Part shown: positions 46,575-57,064 of the stretch, piece by piece
Layout: each line of letters opens with the position of its first letter
Numbering within the stretch: the stretch's first letter is position 1
Source of the DNA: Blastococcus sp. CT_GayMR20
Lineage (GTDB): Bacteria > Actinomycetota > Actinomycetes > Mycobacteriales > Geodermatophilaceae
Length of the DNA stretch: 62,087 nt
NCBI RefSeq assembly: GCF_004570345.1
Contig: NZ_SPQM01000015.1
Location: forward strand, 1 to 62,087
Direction: 5' to 3'
Position numbers and translations under genes: made by a program
The notes under the pieces: model-generated
The model's input: the letters and a program-made list of their open reading frames with translations, nothing else
The model's database searches: none
Told to the model about the DNA's origin: nothing

Positions 46575-47752
46575 TGGCGCGCAGCGAGCACCCCCGCGCC
46601 CGGACCGCCGGCATCATCGGCGGGCTGGTCGGCCTGGTGGCCGCCGGGACGGCGGTGGGCGTCGGCGTCAGCCGGGCCGCGCGCCGCCGCGTGCGCGCGG
46701 CCGAGCTCGGCCCCGCTGCCGACCTGCCACGGATGACCGAGGCCGAGCTGCGCGAGGACGACCCGCTCGGCGCCGCGTCGCGGGCCCCGGACCGCACGGC
46801 GCTCGTCCAGGCCGACGACGGGGTCCTGCTCGCCGTCGAGGAGATCGGTCCGCGCGACGCACCGCTGACCGTCGTCTTCGTCCACGGGTACACGCTCTCG
46901 ATGGCCTCGTGGACCTTCCAGCGGCGCAGCCTCGCGGCCACCCTGGCCACCGCCAACGGCCACCGGCCCGACGCCCGGCTCGTCTTCTACGACCAGCGCG
47001 GGCACGGCGCATCCGGGCGCGGTGCCCCGGAGCGGTCCACCATCGAGCAGCTCGCGAAGGACCTGGCCGCCGTTCTGGAAGCCCGTGTACCGCGCGGGCC
47101 GGTCGTCCTCGCGGGCCACTCCATGGGCGGGATGACGATCATGGGGCTGGCGTCGCTGGCGCCCGAGCTGTTCGGCACGCGCATCAGCGCGGTCGCGCTC
47201 GTCTCGACGTCCAGCGGTCAGCTCGCGGACCTGAACTTCGGTCTCCCGGAGCTGCTCACGCGCGTGCGGGCGGCGGTCTTCCCGGTCGCGGCCTGGACGA
47301 TGCGCCGCCGTCCGGCCTTCGCCGAGCGCACCCGGCGGGTCATGGCCGACCTCGTCTCGGCGGTCACGCGGTCGCTGTCGTTCGCCTCCGCCGACGTCGA
47401 CCCCGCGCTCGTGAACTACGTCGACGCGATGATCGCCGGCACCCCCGTCGACGTGATCGCCGAGTTCTACCCGGCCCTCGCCGGCCTGGACGAGACCGGT
47501 TCGCTGGTGCCGCTGCGCCGCATCCCGACACTGGTGATGACCGGCGACAAGGACAAGATGATCCCGATGGCGCACAGCGAGCTGATCCTCGAGCAGCTCG
47601 GCGGGGTGGAGAACGGGCTGACCGAGTTCATGGTCGTCCCGGACGCCGGGCACCTCGTGCTGCTGGAGAAGCCGGCCGAGGTGTGCGAGGCCATCACGGG
47701 CCTGCTGCGCCGGGTGGCGGCCGAGTCACCCGCAGGGGCGCCCGGGCACTGA
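46574..47752 (+). CDS. alpha/beta hydrolase with N-terminal membrane helix
   Basis: A 392-residue alpha/beta-hydrolase. One hydrophobic helix (GIIGGLVGLVAAGTAVGVGV, residues 13-32) probably anchors it. The fold is seen in VVFVHGYTLSMASW (oxyanion region), the nucleophile GHSMGG, TLVMTGDKDKMIP (acid) and DAGHLVLLE (His). The substrate is unknown. It overlaps the alr stop by one base (TGATG) and is probably co-transcribed, which suggests an envelope-related role by inference. Confidence 0.88.
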   Translation: MARSEHPRARTAGIIGGLVGLVAAGTAVGVGVSRAARRRVRAAELGPAADLPRMTEAELREDDPLGAASRAPDRTALVQADDGVLLAVEEIGPRDAPLTVVFVHGYTLSMASWTFQRRSLAATLATANGHRPDARLVFYDQRGHGASGRGAPERSTIEQLAKDLAAVLEARVPRGPVVLAGHSMGGMTIMGLASLAPELFGTRISAVALVSTSSGQLADLNFGLPELLTRVRAAVFPVAAWTMRRRPAFAERTRRVMADLVSAVTRSLSFASADVDPALVNYVDAMIAGTPVDVIAEFYPALAGLDETGSLVPLRRIPTLVMTGDKDKMIPMAHSELILEQLGGVENGLTEFMVVPDAGHLVLLEKPAEVCEAITGLLRRVAAESPAGAPGH

Positions 47753-47758
47753 CCCCTG

Positions 47759-48406
47759 TCAGCCCGCGCCGGAGGACCCGTCGAAGAACACCCACACACC
47801 GGCGGTCGCCGCCGTTCCCCCGGTGCGGTAGGCGGCCAGGTGCGGATCGCTGTGGTCGATGTCCCGCGACCGCCGGCGTGCGGGGGGCGGGGCGAGGGTC
47901 GTCTGCGGGCGCTCGAAGATCGCGGCGCGGCGTGCCGGGTCAGCCATCGCGTCGATACCGGACACCGCGACCAGCAGGGACCCGGTCGGGTCGTGCGCCG
48001 GATCGGCCGCCCGGGCGGCGACCACGACCGCCAGCGCGCCGTTGCCGCGCCGGGTCCGCATGAGGGGTCGTCCGCCCGTGCGCGCGGCGCGGGGCCACGG
48101 GACGCGGTGGAGGAGGCCCGCGTCGACGAGGCGCCGTCCGAGCTCCTGCAGCCGGTCGTCGTCCTTCAGCCGCCACCGGATCGTGTCGACGGACCGGTGC
48201 CCGTGCGTCCCGACGGCATCGAGCACCGCGGCCTCCACGGGATGGCGACGGCTCGGGTCCGCCACGGCGAGCTCGCCGGGCGAGTGGACGCGGAGGCGCC
48301 CGTCCCCGACCAGGTCGACCAGCGCGGTGTCGACCACCCGGGCTGCCCCGCCGGCGAGGAAGGCAATGTCGTAGAGGTCCAGCTGTGAGCCGTCCGGGGT
48401 CGTCAT
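47759..48406 (-). CDS. TIGR04222-like hypothetical protein
   Basis: A 215-residue protein beginning LDLYDIAFLAGGAARVVDTA, like the N-terminal domain of actinobacterial TIGR04222 proteins (a winged-helix-like domain followed by Arg/Pro-rich sequence). It lacks the obvious membrane segments of longer members. Function unknown. AGGAGGG lies 7 bases before the ATG. It converges on the hydrolase and diverges from udg. Confidence 0.65.
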   Translation of the reverse strand: MTTPDGSQLDLYDIAFLAGGAARVVDTALVDLVGDGRLRVHSPGELAVADPSRRHPVEAAVLDAVGTHGHRSVDTIRWRLKDDDRLQELGRRLVDAGLLHRVPWPRAARTGGRPLMRTRRGNGALAVVVAARAADPAHDPTGSLLVAVSGIDAMADPARRAAIFERPQTTLAPPPARRRSRDIDHSDPHLAAYRTGGTAATAGVWVFFDGSSGAG

Positions 48407-48498
48407 GACCGTCCGCCCTCCTGGCTCGGGAGCGCATCCAGGGACATGTCGACGGTCCCACTCCTGGGTGGGCAGGGGAAGTCCCGCACCGGTCTCGT

Positions 48499-48504
48499 TA
48501 GGGT
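48499..48504 (+). promoter_or_regulatory. candidate leaderless -10 for udg
   Basis: TAGGGT is 6 bases before the udg GTG, with no ribosome-binding site in the gap. Consistent with a leaderless message; no -35 is recognised. Confidence 0.4.
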
Positions 48505-48510
48505 GCGGGG

Positions 48511-49137
48511 GTGGCCGTCGTCCGTCCGCCCCGGTTCGACGCGCCCGCCGACGAGGTGGCCCGGATCGCGGCCGCCGCCCCCGACTGGGCAGCCCTGGCC
48601 GCCGTCAACCGACCCTGCGTCGCGTGCCCCGAGCTGGCCGCGACCCGGCAGCACGTCGTGGTGGGCGACGTCCCGGTGGGCCCACCCCGGTTCGCACTCG
48701 TGGGCGAGGCACCGGGCGCGCAGGAGGACGAGACCGGCCGGCCCTTCGTCGGGCGTTCCGGCGCGCTGCTCGACCAGCTCCTCGCCGAGGCCGGGCTCGA
48801 CCGCGCACAGGCCGCCGTCCTCAACGTCGTGAAGTGCCGGCCGCCGGGCAACCGGACGCCGAAGGCCACGGAGGTGGCCCGCTGCAGCGGGTGGCTGCGC
48901 CGCCAGCTCCAGCTGCTCGATCCCCCCGTCGTCGTGGCCCTCGGGCTCTCCGCCGCCAAGTGGTTCCTCGGCCCGCGCACCGTCCTCACCCAGGTGCGCG
49001 GACGGCCGCACCAGCTCGACGGGCGGGCGGTCTGGGCGACCTACCACCCGTCGGCCGCCATCCGGTTCGGCCCCAACGGCGCGCCCCGCGCGGGACTGCT
49101 GGCCGACCTCACGGCCGTCGCCGGGGTGCTCGCATGA
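48511..49137 (+). CDS. uracil-DNA glycosylase, iron-sulfur family
   Basis: A 208-residue enzyme that removes uracil from DNA. Four cysteines (36, 39, 109, 125) fit the [4Fe-4S] ligands of family 4/5 UDGs, with motif A GEAPGAQED (residues 65-73) and YHPSA with His179. GEAPG followed by an acidic residue favours family 4. It is linked to tsaE by an ATGA overlap. Confidence 0.92.
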   Translation: MAVVRPPRFDAPADEVARIAAAAPDWAALAAVNRPCVACPELAATRQHVVVGDVPVGPPRFALVGEAPGAQEDETGRPFVGRSGALLDQLLAEAGLDRAQAAVLNVVKCRPPGNRTPKATEVARCSGWLRRQLQLLDPPVVVALGLSAAKWFLGPRTVLTQVRGRPHQLDGRAVWATYHPSAAIRFGPNGAPRAGLLADLTAVAGVLA

Positions 49138-49583
49138 GGCCCGACCACGTGCTCCCGACGCCGGAGGACACCCACGCGCTGGGCCGCGAGCTGGCCGGCG
49201 TGCTGCGGCCCGGCGACCTCGTCGTCCTGGTCGGGCCGCTGGGGGCGGGGAAGACGGCGCTCACCCAGGGGATCGGGGCCGGCCTCGGCGTCCGCGAGCC
49301 GGTGACCTCCCCGACCTTCGTCATCGCGCGGGTGCACCGCGACGGGCGGGTGCCGCTGGTGCACGTCGACGCCTACCGGCTGGGGGGCATGGCCGACGTC
49401 GACGACCTCGACCTCGACGCCTCCACGGGGGAGTCGGTGACCGTCGTCGAGTGGGGACAGGGTCTCGTGGAGCACCTGGCCGACGAGCACCTGGAGGTGC
49501 GCCTGGACCGCGGGGACGACGACGTCCGGACCGCCCGGCTGGTCCCGCACGGTCCCGGGTGGGCGGAGCGGATAGCCGGATGA
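49134..49583 (+). CDS. tsaE: tRNA t6A biosynthesis ATPase TsaE
   Basis: A 149-residue P-loop protein (GPLGAGKTALTQGI) with TSPTFVI and HVDAYRL, needed with TsaB and TsaD for N6-threonylcarbamoyladenosine at tRNA position 37. Both ends overlap neighbours (ATGA with udg, ATGA with the GNAT gene). Confidence 0.94.
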   Translation: MRPDHVLPTPEDTHALGRELAGVLRPGDLVVLVGPLGAGKTALTQGIGAGLGVREPVTSPTFVIARVHRDGRVPLVHVDAYRLGGMADVDDLDLDASTGESVTVVEWGQGLVEHLADEHLEVRLDRGDDDVRTARLVPHGPGWAERIAG

Positions 49584-50113
49584 CGCCCCGTGTCGAGCTG
49601 GTCGAGCTGGACCCGGCGACCCTGCGGGCCCTGGCGACCGCCGATGCGGTGTCGGCCGCCCGCACCGCGCCCGTGCCGCTGAGCCCGTGGCTGGTGGGTG
49701 CTGAGTGCCGGGGCCTGTGGCGGATGCGCGCTGCCCAGGTGGCGGCCGACCCGGCCGCGTCGACATGGGTGACCCGGGTCGTGTGGGATCCCGACCGCCG
49801 GCTCGCGGTCGGACGGGCCGGTTTCCACGGCCCGCCGGACGACGCCGGCATGGTCGAGGTGGGCTACGCGACCGACCCGTCCTTCCAGCGGCAGGGCTAT
49901 GCCCGGGCCGCGCTGCGGGCGCTGCTGGACCGGGCCGCGGTCGAACCGGCCGTGACGACGGTGCGCGCCTCGGTGAGCCCTGGGAACGTCGTGTCCCGCG
50001 ACCTCGTCCTCGCGCACGGCTTCGTGGAGGTGGGGCAGCAGGAGGACGAGGAGGACGGCCACGAGATCGTCTACGAACGGCCCGTCGGTGCCTCCCCGGT
50101 GGCACGCGCCTAG
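49580..50113 (+). CDS. GNAT-family N-acetyltransferase
   Basis: A 177-residue protein with the GNAT acetyl-CoA loop (QRQGYARAALRALLD) and the VSPGNVVSRDLVLAHGF segment seen in RimJ-like members. Substrate unknown. It is inserted between tsaE and tsaB, overlapping tsaE (ATGA). Confidence 0.85.
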   Translation: MTPRVELVELDPATLRALATADAVSAARTAPVPLSPWLVGAECRGLWRMRAAQVAADPAASTWVTRVVWDPDRRLAVGRAGFHGPPDDAGMVEVGYATDPSFQRQGYARAALRALLDRAAVEPAVTTVRASVSPGNVVSRDLVLAHGFVEVGQQEDEEDGHEIVYERPVGASPVARA

Positions 50114-50116
50114 GCT
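50111..50116 (+). promoter_or_regulatory. candidate leaderless -10 for tsaB
   Basis: TAGGCT overlaps the stop codon of the preceding gene and ends 8 bases before the tsaB GTG, with no ribosome-binding site. A leaderless start inside the cluster is possible; no -35 is seen. Confidence 0.4.
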
Positions 50117-50124
50117 GATCCGTC

Positions 50125-50763
50125 GTGCTCGTCCTCGCTCTCGACACCGCGACGCCGACGCTCGTCGCCGGGGTGGGGCGCTGGTCCGACGGGCAGGGCA
50201 TCGAGGTCCTCGCCGAGCGCTCGGTCCCCTCGGGCAACCGGCACGCCGAGCTGCTGACCCCGGCGATCCGGAACGCCCTCGCCGATGCCGGGTTGCGGAT
50301 GGGCGATCTGGAGGCGGTCGTGACCGGGCTGGGCCCGGGTCCGTTCACCGGCCTGCGGGTAGGCGTCGTCACCGCTGCCGCCCTCGCCGATGCGCGGGGG
50401 CTGCCCGTCGTCGGGGTCTGCTCGCTGGACGCGGTCGGGTCCGGGGCCCGCACCGTGGTCACGGACGCCCGGCGCAAGGAGATCTACTGGGCCGCGTACG
50501 GCGCCGACGGCACCCGCACCGATGGGCCGGCCGTCGTCCGCCCGGAGGAGTCGGCGCTGCCCGGGCCGTTCGTCGGCGACCCGGCCTTCGGCGACCGCCT
50601 CGGGGCACCGGTCACCCCGGCCGACGTCACGACGGCGGGGCTGCTGCGGGCGGCGTCGTCGCAACTGGCCGACCCGTCGTCCGCCGGCGCCCTTCTGCCG
50701 CTCTACCTCCGCCGTCCGGACGCCACCCCGCCGACCGCCATCAAGGCGGTGACCCCGGCATGA
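50125..50763 (+). CDS. tsaB: tRNA t6A biosynthesis protein TsaB
   Basis: A 212-residue ASKHA-fold partner of TsaD, starting LVLALDTATPTLVAGVG, with GNRHAELL and GLGPGPFTGLRVGV. It lacks the metal-binding His pair of TsaD, as expected. ATGA junction with rimI. Confidence 0.93.
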   Translation: MLVLALDTATPTLVAGVGRWSDGQGIEVLAERSVPSGNRHAELLTPAIRNALADAGLRMGDLEAVVTGLGPGPFTGLRVGVVTAAALADARGLPVVGVCSLDAVGSGARTVVTDARRKEIYWAAYGADGTRTDGPAVVRPEESALPGPFVGDPAFGDRLGAPVTPADVTTAGLLRAASSQLADPSSAGALLPLYLRRPDATPPTAIKAVTPA

Positions 50764-51273
50764 CCGTGCGGCTGCGCCCGATGACGGCCGAGGACCTGCC
50801 CGCCGTCATGGTGCTGGAGGAGGAGCTCTTCGCCCCCGACACCTGGACCGAGGCGATGTACCGAGACGAGCTCTCCCGGGCCGACACCCGGCACTACGTC
50901 GTCGCCGAGTTCCACCTCGAGGGCGACGACGACGACGAGGGGCCCGAACCCGGCGCGCCCGTGCTCGTCGGCTATGGCGGCCTCATCGCCTACGACGACG
51001 AGGCGCACATCGCCACCCTCGGCGTCACCAAGGCCCTGCAGGGGGAGGGCATCGGATCGCTGCTGCTCGACGACCTGCTCGCCGAGGCGGACAGGCGCAG
51101 CCCGGTGGTGCTGCTCGAAGTGCGGGCGGACAACGACGCCGCGCAGCAGCTCTACCTCCGGCGCGGGTTCGTCGAGATCGGCCGGCGCCGTGGCTACTAC
51201 CAGCCCAGCGGCGCCGACGCCGTCGTCATGAAGCGCAAGCGGGTGCGGGCCCTGAGCCGGACGGGAGGCGGAC

Positions 51274-51281
<8 letters not shown>
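50760..51281 (+). CDS. rimI: ribosomal protein S18 alanine N-acetyltransferase
   Basis: A 173-residue GNAT protein ([44 protein letters not shown]). Its place between tsaB and tsaD and the C-terminal motif identify RimI. An acidic insert ([10 protein letters not shown]) lies in the mid region. It overlaps tsaD by 8 bases. Confidence 0.92.
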
Positions 51282-52323
<1,042 letters not shown>

Positions 52324-52324
52324 T

Positions 52325-52720
52325 TCAGCGCCGCCGGCCCACCACGAGCGAGACCAGCAGCAGCTTGACCAGCCAGTCGCCGGCGTGGATGGCGGCCTGC
52401 TGCCAGGGCACCTGCTCGTGGACCACCGAGCCCGTCAGCAGGACGACCGGGAAGGCGCCCCACAGGCCTGCGCCCAGCCGGACCGCGTCGCCGGGTCCCT
52501 CGGTCCCGCTGCGGCGTGCGAGGACGGCGACCGCGGCGGCGACGGCGCCGCTGCGGGCCAGTTCCACTGGCAGCACCCAGGCGGGCGGCGCGGCGTCACC
52601 CGCGTAGGCCTCGTCCAGCCGGGCGAGCCGGTTCCCCCACGCGGCGTACCACGCGGCGCTGGCGGCCACCGACGCGGCCGATGCCAGCCCGACCCTGCCG
52701 AGATCCACGTCCGTGCCCAT
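52325..52720 (-). CDS. DUF1761-like membrane protein
   Basis: A 131-residue small membrane protein with about four hydrophobic segments and an AAWYAAWGN start resembling DUF1761; the C-terminal QAAIHAGDWLVKLLLVSLVV segment also fits. Function unknown. It converges on tsaD with one base between stops. Confidence 0.6.
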   Translation of the reverse strand: MGTDVDLGRVGLASAASVAASAAWYAAWGNRLARLDEAYAGDAAPPAWVLPVELARSGAVAAAVAVLARRSGTEGPGDAVRLGAGLWGAFPVVLLTGSVVHEQVPWQQAAIHAGDWLVKLLLVSLVVGRRR

Positions 52721-52774
52721 GCGCTCCTCCTCAGCCCGCTTCGTCGCAGTCCTGACCGCCGCCGGCCGGCCGAT

Positions 52775-54013
52775 TCATCGGTCGCTGAGCGCGTCGCAGA
52801 CGAGGACGGTGGGGGCTCCGGCCACCCGGGTGACCACGACGACGGCGGACCCGCTCCCGGGGCCTCTCAGCTGTCTGGCGAGCGCTTCCGGTTCGATGGG
52901 TGAACCCCGCCTCTTGACCACGACGCGCCCGACGCCCCTGGCCCGGAGCAGCGCCTTCAGCTTCTTGAGGTTGAACGGCAGCACCTCGGCGACGCGGTAG
53001 GAGCTGACCCATGGGGAGTCCGCGCGCTCGTCGGAGGAGAGGTAGGCGATCGTCGGGTCGATCAGCGTGGCGTCGAAATCGGCGGCGACGGTCGCGATCA
53101 GGCCCGAGCGGATGACCGCCGGATCCGGCTCGTGCAGCCAGCCGCGCACCGGGCCGACCGGGGCGAGGCCGGGATCGTCGTCCGCGGTGAGCTCGAGGGC
53201 GGTGCCGTCGCGGACGAGGGTGGCGCGTCGCCACGTCTCCGAGACGCCGGCACCCCACAGGATCGCCTCAACGATCGAGCCGCCCACCGACACCCACTCC
53301 GCCTCGATGCCGGCGGGCACGCGGTCGTGGTCCAGACCGGGGGCCACCTTCACCACCGACGTCGGCACGCGTTCCAGCAGCGCCGTCACAGTCGTCCAAG
53401 GCGGGGACCACGCGTCCGGGTCCAGCTGCCGGCGGCCGCCCGCCCGCCGCGCCGGGTCCAGGACGGCGGCCCCGCAGCCCGCCACCGCGCCGTCCTCCGC
53501 GGCGGCCACGAGCTCGACGGCGTCCGCAGCGGCCACCTGCACGCGGTCGGCGAGGCCGAGCGCCTCGACGTTCGCCGCCGTCAGCGCCCGGGCGACCGGA
53601 TCCCGGTCGACGGCGAGGACGACGGCACCGGCCCGGGCCAGTGCGACGGTGTCCGTGCCCGAGGCGCAGCCGAGGTCGGCGACCGACGAGACGCCGCCCC
53701 TCAGCAGCCGCGCGGCCCGGCGGGCGGCCAGCTCGGGGCGGCCCGCCTGCTCGAGGGTCTCGGCGGTGAAGAACAGGACGTCGGCGTCGGCACCGAAGAC
53801 CGGTCGGGCACGCGCGCGCAGCCGGGCCAGCTCCCACGCCGGCCCCGCGTGGTCGGGACCCACCTCCGCGCGCAGCCGGTCGAGACCGGGCAGCAGGTCC
53901 ACGCCCTCGGCCATCAGCCGGCCGGCGTGCCGCACAGCCGCCGTCCCCTCCGGGCCCCCGAGCCAGCTGAGCTGGGCGAGCACGTCCCCGGGCACGGGAA
54001 CAGCCTCGTCCAC
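52775..54013 (-). CDS. SAM-dependent methyltransferase with THUMP-like domain
   Basis: A 412-residue protein. An N-terminal helical region (1-85) precedes a Rossmann methyltransferase domain with VADLGCASGTD (SAM loop), VDRDPVA and an LDPARRAGGRR motif, and a C-terminal THUMP-like domain (PFNLKKLKALLRARGVGR) suggests RNA binding. Substrate unknown, likely tRNA or rRNA. GTG start at 54013, divergent from groES. Confidence 0.85.
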   Translation of the reverse strand: MDEAVPVPGDVLAQLSWLGGPEGTAAVRHAGRLMAEGVDLLPGLDRLRAEVGPDHAGPAWELARLRARARPVFGADADVLFFTAETLEQAGRPELAARRAARLLRGGVSSVADLGCASGTDTVALARAGAVVLAVDRDPVARALTAANVEALGLADRVQVAAADAVELVAAAEDGAVAGCGAAVLDPARRAGGRRQLDPDAWSPPWTTVTALLERVPTSVVKVAPGLDHDRVPAGIEAEWVSVGGSIVEAILWGAGVSETWRRATLVRDGTALELTADDDPGLAPVGPVRGWLHEPDPAVIRSGLIATVAADFDATLIDPTIAYLSSDERADSPWVSSYRVAEVLPFNLKKLKALLRARGVGRVVVKRRGSPIEPEALARQLRGPGSGSAVVVVTRVAGAPTVLVCDALSDR

Positions 54014-54041
54014 GCCCGGATGCGTCCTGCGGGGGACCCGG

Positions 54042-54071
54042 TTGAGCGGCTGGCACTCTCATGGGTAGAGT
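54042..54071 (+). promoter_or_regulatory. groES promoter
   Basis: TTGAGC (54042-54047) and TAGAGT (54066-54071) with an 18-base spacer. The operator below overlaps both spacer and -10, so repressor binding would block polymerase directly. Confidence 0.65.
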
Positions 54072-54076
54072 GCCAA
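54050..54076. promoter_or_regulatory. CIRCE operator (HrcA site)
   Basis: CTGGCACTC-N9-GAGTGCCAA matches the CIRCE inverted repeat (TTAGCACTC-N9-GAGTGCTAA) with exact spacing and one arm mismatch. It predicts heat-inducible, HrcA-repressed groES. Confidence 0.9.
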
Positions 54077-54182
54077 TCGACACGGGTTGGCGCCCGACCC
54101 CCGCGACGGCGGGTGCCCGGGCCCGTGCCACAGCATCAGAATCATCCACCAGCCGTCCGACACCGAAGGGGGCGTCACCGAC

Positions 54183-54491
54183 GTGACGACCGCTACCAAG
54201 GTCAACATCAAGCCGCTGGAGGACCGGGTCGTGGTCCAGGCCAACGAGGCCGAGACCACCACCGCCTCCGGTCTGGTCATCCCGGACACCGCCAAGGAGA
54301 AGCCGCAGGAGGGCACGGTCATCGCCGTGGGCCCCGGGCGCATCGACGACAACGGCAACCGCGTTCCGCTCGACGTGAACGTCGGCGACGTCGTCATCTA
54401 CTCCAAGTACGGCGGCACCGAGGTCAAGTACGGCGGCGAGGAGTACCTCGTCCTCTCCGCCCGCGACCTGCTCGCCGTCGTGGAGAAGTGA
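54183..54491 (+). CDS. groES: co-chaperonin GroES
   Basis: A 102-residue Cpn10 ([36 protein letters not shown] mobile loop) that caps GroEL. GTG 54183 is the family start; the longer frame upstream runs through the promoter region. Followed by a terminator and groEL. Confidence 0.96.
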   Translation: MTTATKVNIKPLEDRVVVQANEAETTTASGLVIPDTAKEKPQEGTVIAVGPGRIDDNGNRVPLDVNVGDVVIYSKYGGTEVKYGGEEYLVLSARDLLAVVEK

Positions 54492-56246
<1,755 letters not shown>

Positions 56247-56252
56247 GCGCCG

Positions 56253-56337
56253 CCCCTGACGATCAGGTGACCTGATCGTCAGGGGTCCTGGCTCACTGTC
56301 GACGGTGAGCCGGGACCCCAGGTCCTGAGCCAGGACG
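56253..56337. repeat. family A dispersed repeat, copy 3
   Basis: The first palindrome has 16-base arms (CCCCTGACGATCAGGT and ACCTGATCGTCAGGGG) around one G. GATGATC of copies 1-2 has become GACGATC and the partner GATCATC has become GATCGTC. The second hairpin GTCCTGGCTCAC / GTGAGCCGGGAC has one G-T wobble. The third arm CTGAGCCAGGACG is at 56325-56337. Confidence 0.85.
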
Positions 56338-56342
56338 CACGA

Positions 56343-56394
56343 ACGCCGAAAGAGGGCGGGTCCGGAGAAATCCGGACCCGCCCTCTTTCGGCGT
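56343..56394. terminator. bidirectional terminator between groEL and whiB
   Basis: A perfect 24-bp stem (56343-56366 with 56371-56394) closed by a GAAA loop. The stem includes GAAAG/CTTTC near its base, so an A- and T-containing run is present on both strands. It separates the convergent groEL and whiB genes. Confidence 0.85.
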
Positions 56395-56409
56395 GTGTTG
56401 GGGGGAGCG

Positions 56410-56709
56410 CTACACCCCTGCGGCGACGGCGGCGGGCTCCGCGGCGATCAGCCGGGCCCGCTCCTCCTCGCTCATGCCGCCCCAGACCCCGTAGGGCTCG
56501 CGGACCGACAGCGCGTGCTTGAGGCAGGCGTCGAGGACGGGGCAGCGGGCGCACACGGCCTTGGCCGCGGTCTGCCGCCGAGCACGGGCCGGGCCCCGCT
56601 CGCCGTCCGGGTGGAAGAAGAGGGACGTGTTCTCGCCACGGCATGCACCGTGGAGCTGCCAGTCCCAGACCTCGGCGACCGGCGTCGGGAGCCTGCGAAT
56701 GTCGGCCAT
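56410..56709 (-). CDS. WhiB-family iron-sulfur regulator (WhiD/WhiB3-type)
   Basis: A 99-residue Wbl protein with four [4Fe-4S] cysteines (23, 53, 56, 62) and the GVWGG turn (74-78). The N-terminus (ADIRRLP...EVWDWQLHGACRG) and FFHPDGERGPARARR match the WhiD/WhiB3 branch, which acts in redox sensing and development with sigma factor region 4. ATG 56709 has GGAGGAG just upstream. In other actinobacteria the same gene lies beside groEL1 and bldM. The subfamily is inferred from sequence and synteny. Confidence 0.92.
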   Translation of the reverse strand: MADIRRLPTPVAEVWDWQLHGACRGENTSLFFHPDGERGPARARRQTAAKAVCARCPVLDACLKHALSVREPYGVWGGMSEEERARLIAAEPAAVAAGV

Positions 56710-57064
56710 GTCTCCTCCAGGGCTCGGGTGAGCCGGAGGGGGGCTGTCCGGCTGCAAAGGGGCCGGTGCCCTTGCCCTTGCACGGTCAAACACGTCGTCA
56801 GGGCAACTTTTTGCTCCGAGTTGCGAAATCGCGCTCCTCACCCCCGGGGGTGAGGAGGGGTGTTGTCGCCCGATCGTGTCTCTCATGGTGGAACGAGGTC
56901 GTGTCGTTTCCGGGAGGGGGAGAAACCCGGAGGAGGGCTTCGACCAGCGCAGAGGTGGGGGTTCCCCGGCCGGGGAGCCCCCGCCCGAGCGCTACCGGCG
57001 GGGTGTTCCCCGCCCGGTTCGGACTCGGCGGCTGTGCGCGCCGGGGGGAGCGAGGAGCAGGCCC
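56710..57064. other. divergent whiB / bldM-like intergenic region
   Basis: A 355-base gap holding two inverted repeats: GCAACT-N10-AGTTGC (56803-56824) and a perfect 24-base palindrome (56834-56857). A TTTGACC on the minus strand (about 56785-56791) could be a -35 for whiB but lacks a matching -10. The bldM-like gene has GAGGAG at 57052-57057. No gene is seen. Confidence 0.5.
56834..56857. promoter_or_regulatory. 24-bp perfect palindrome, candidate operator
   Basis: CTCCTCACCCCC is followed immediately by its exact complement GGGGGTGAGGAG with no spacer. A continuous 12-bp dyad between two divergent regulator genes is a likely dimer binding site. Which protein binds cannot be told from sequence. 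Confidence 0.5.

Noticed and set aside
54087..54182. Extended groES start
   Set aside because: It lies in the leader just after the CIRCE/promoter region and adds non-homologous residues; GTG 54183 gives the family start.
56876..57064. N-terminal extension of the BldM-like gene
   Set aside because: Sixty-three extra codons are Arg/Gly/Pro-rich with no homology; TTG 57065 has a good ribosome-binding site.
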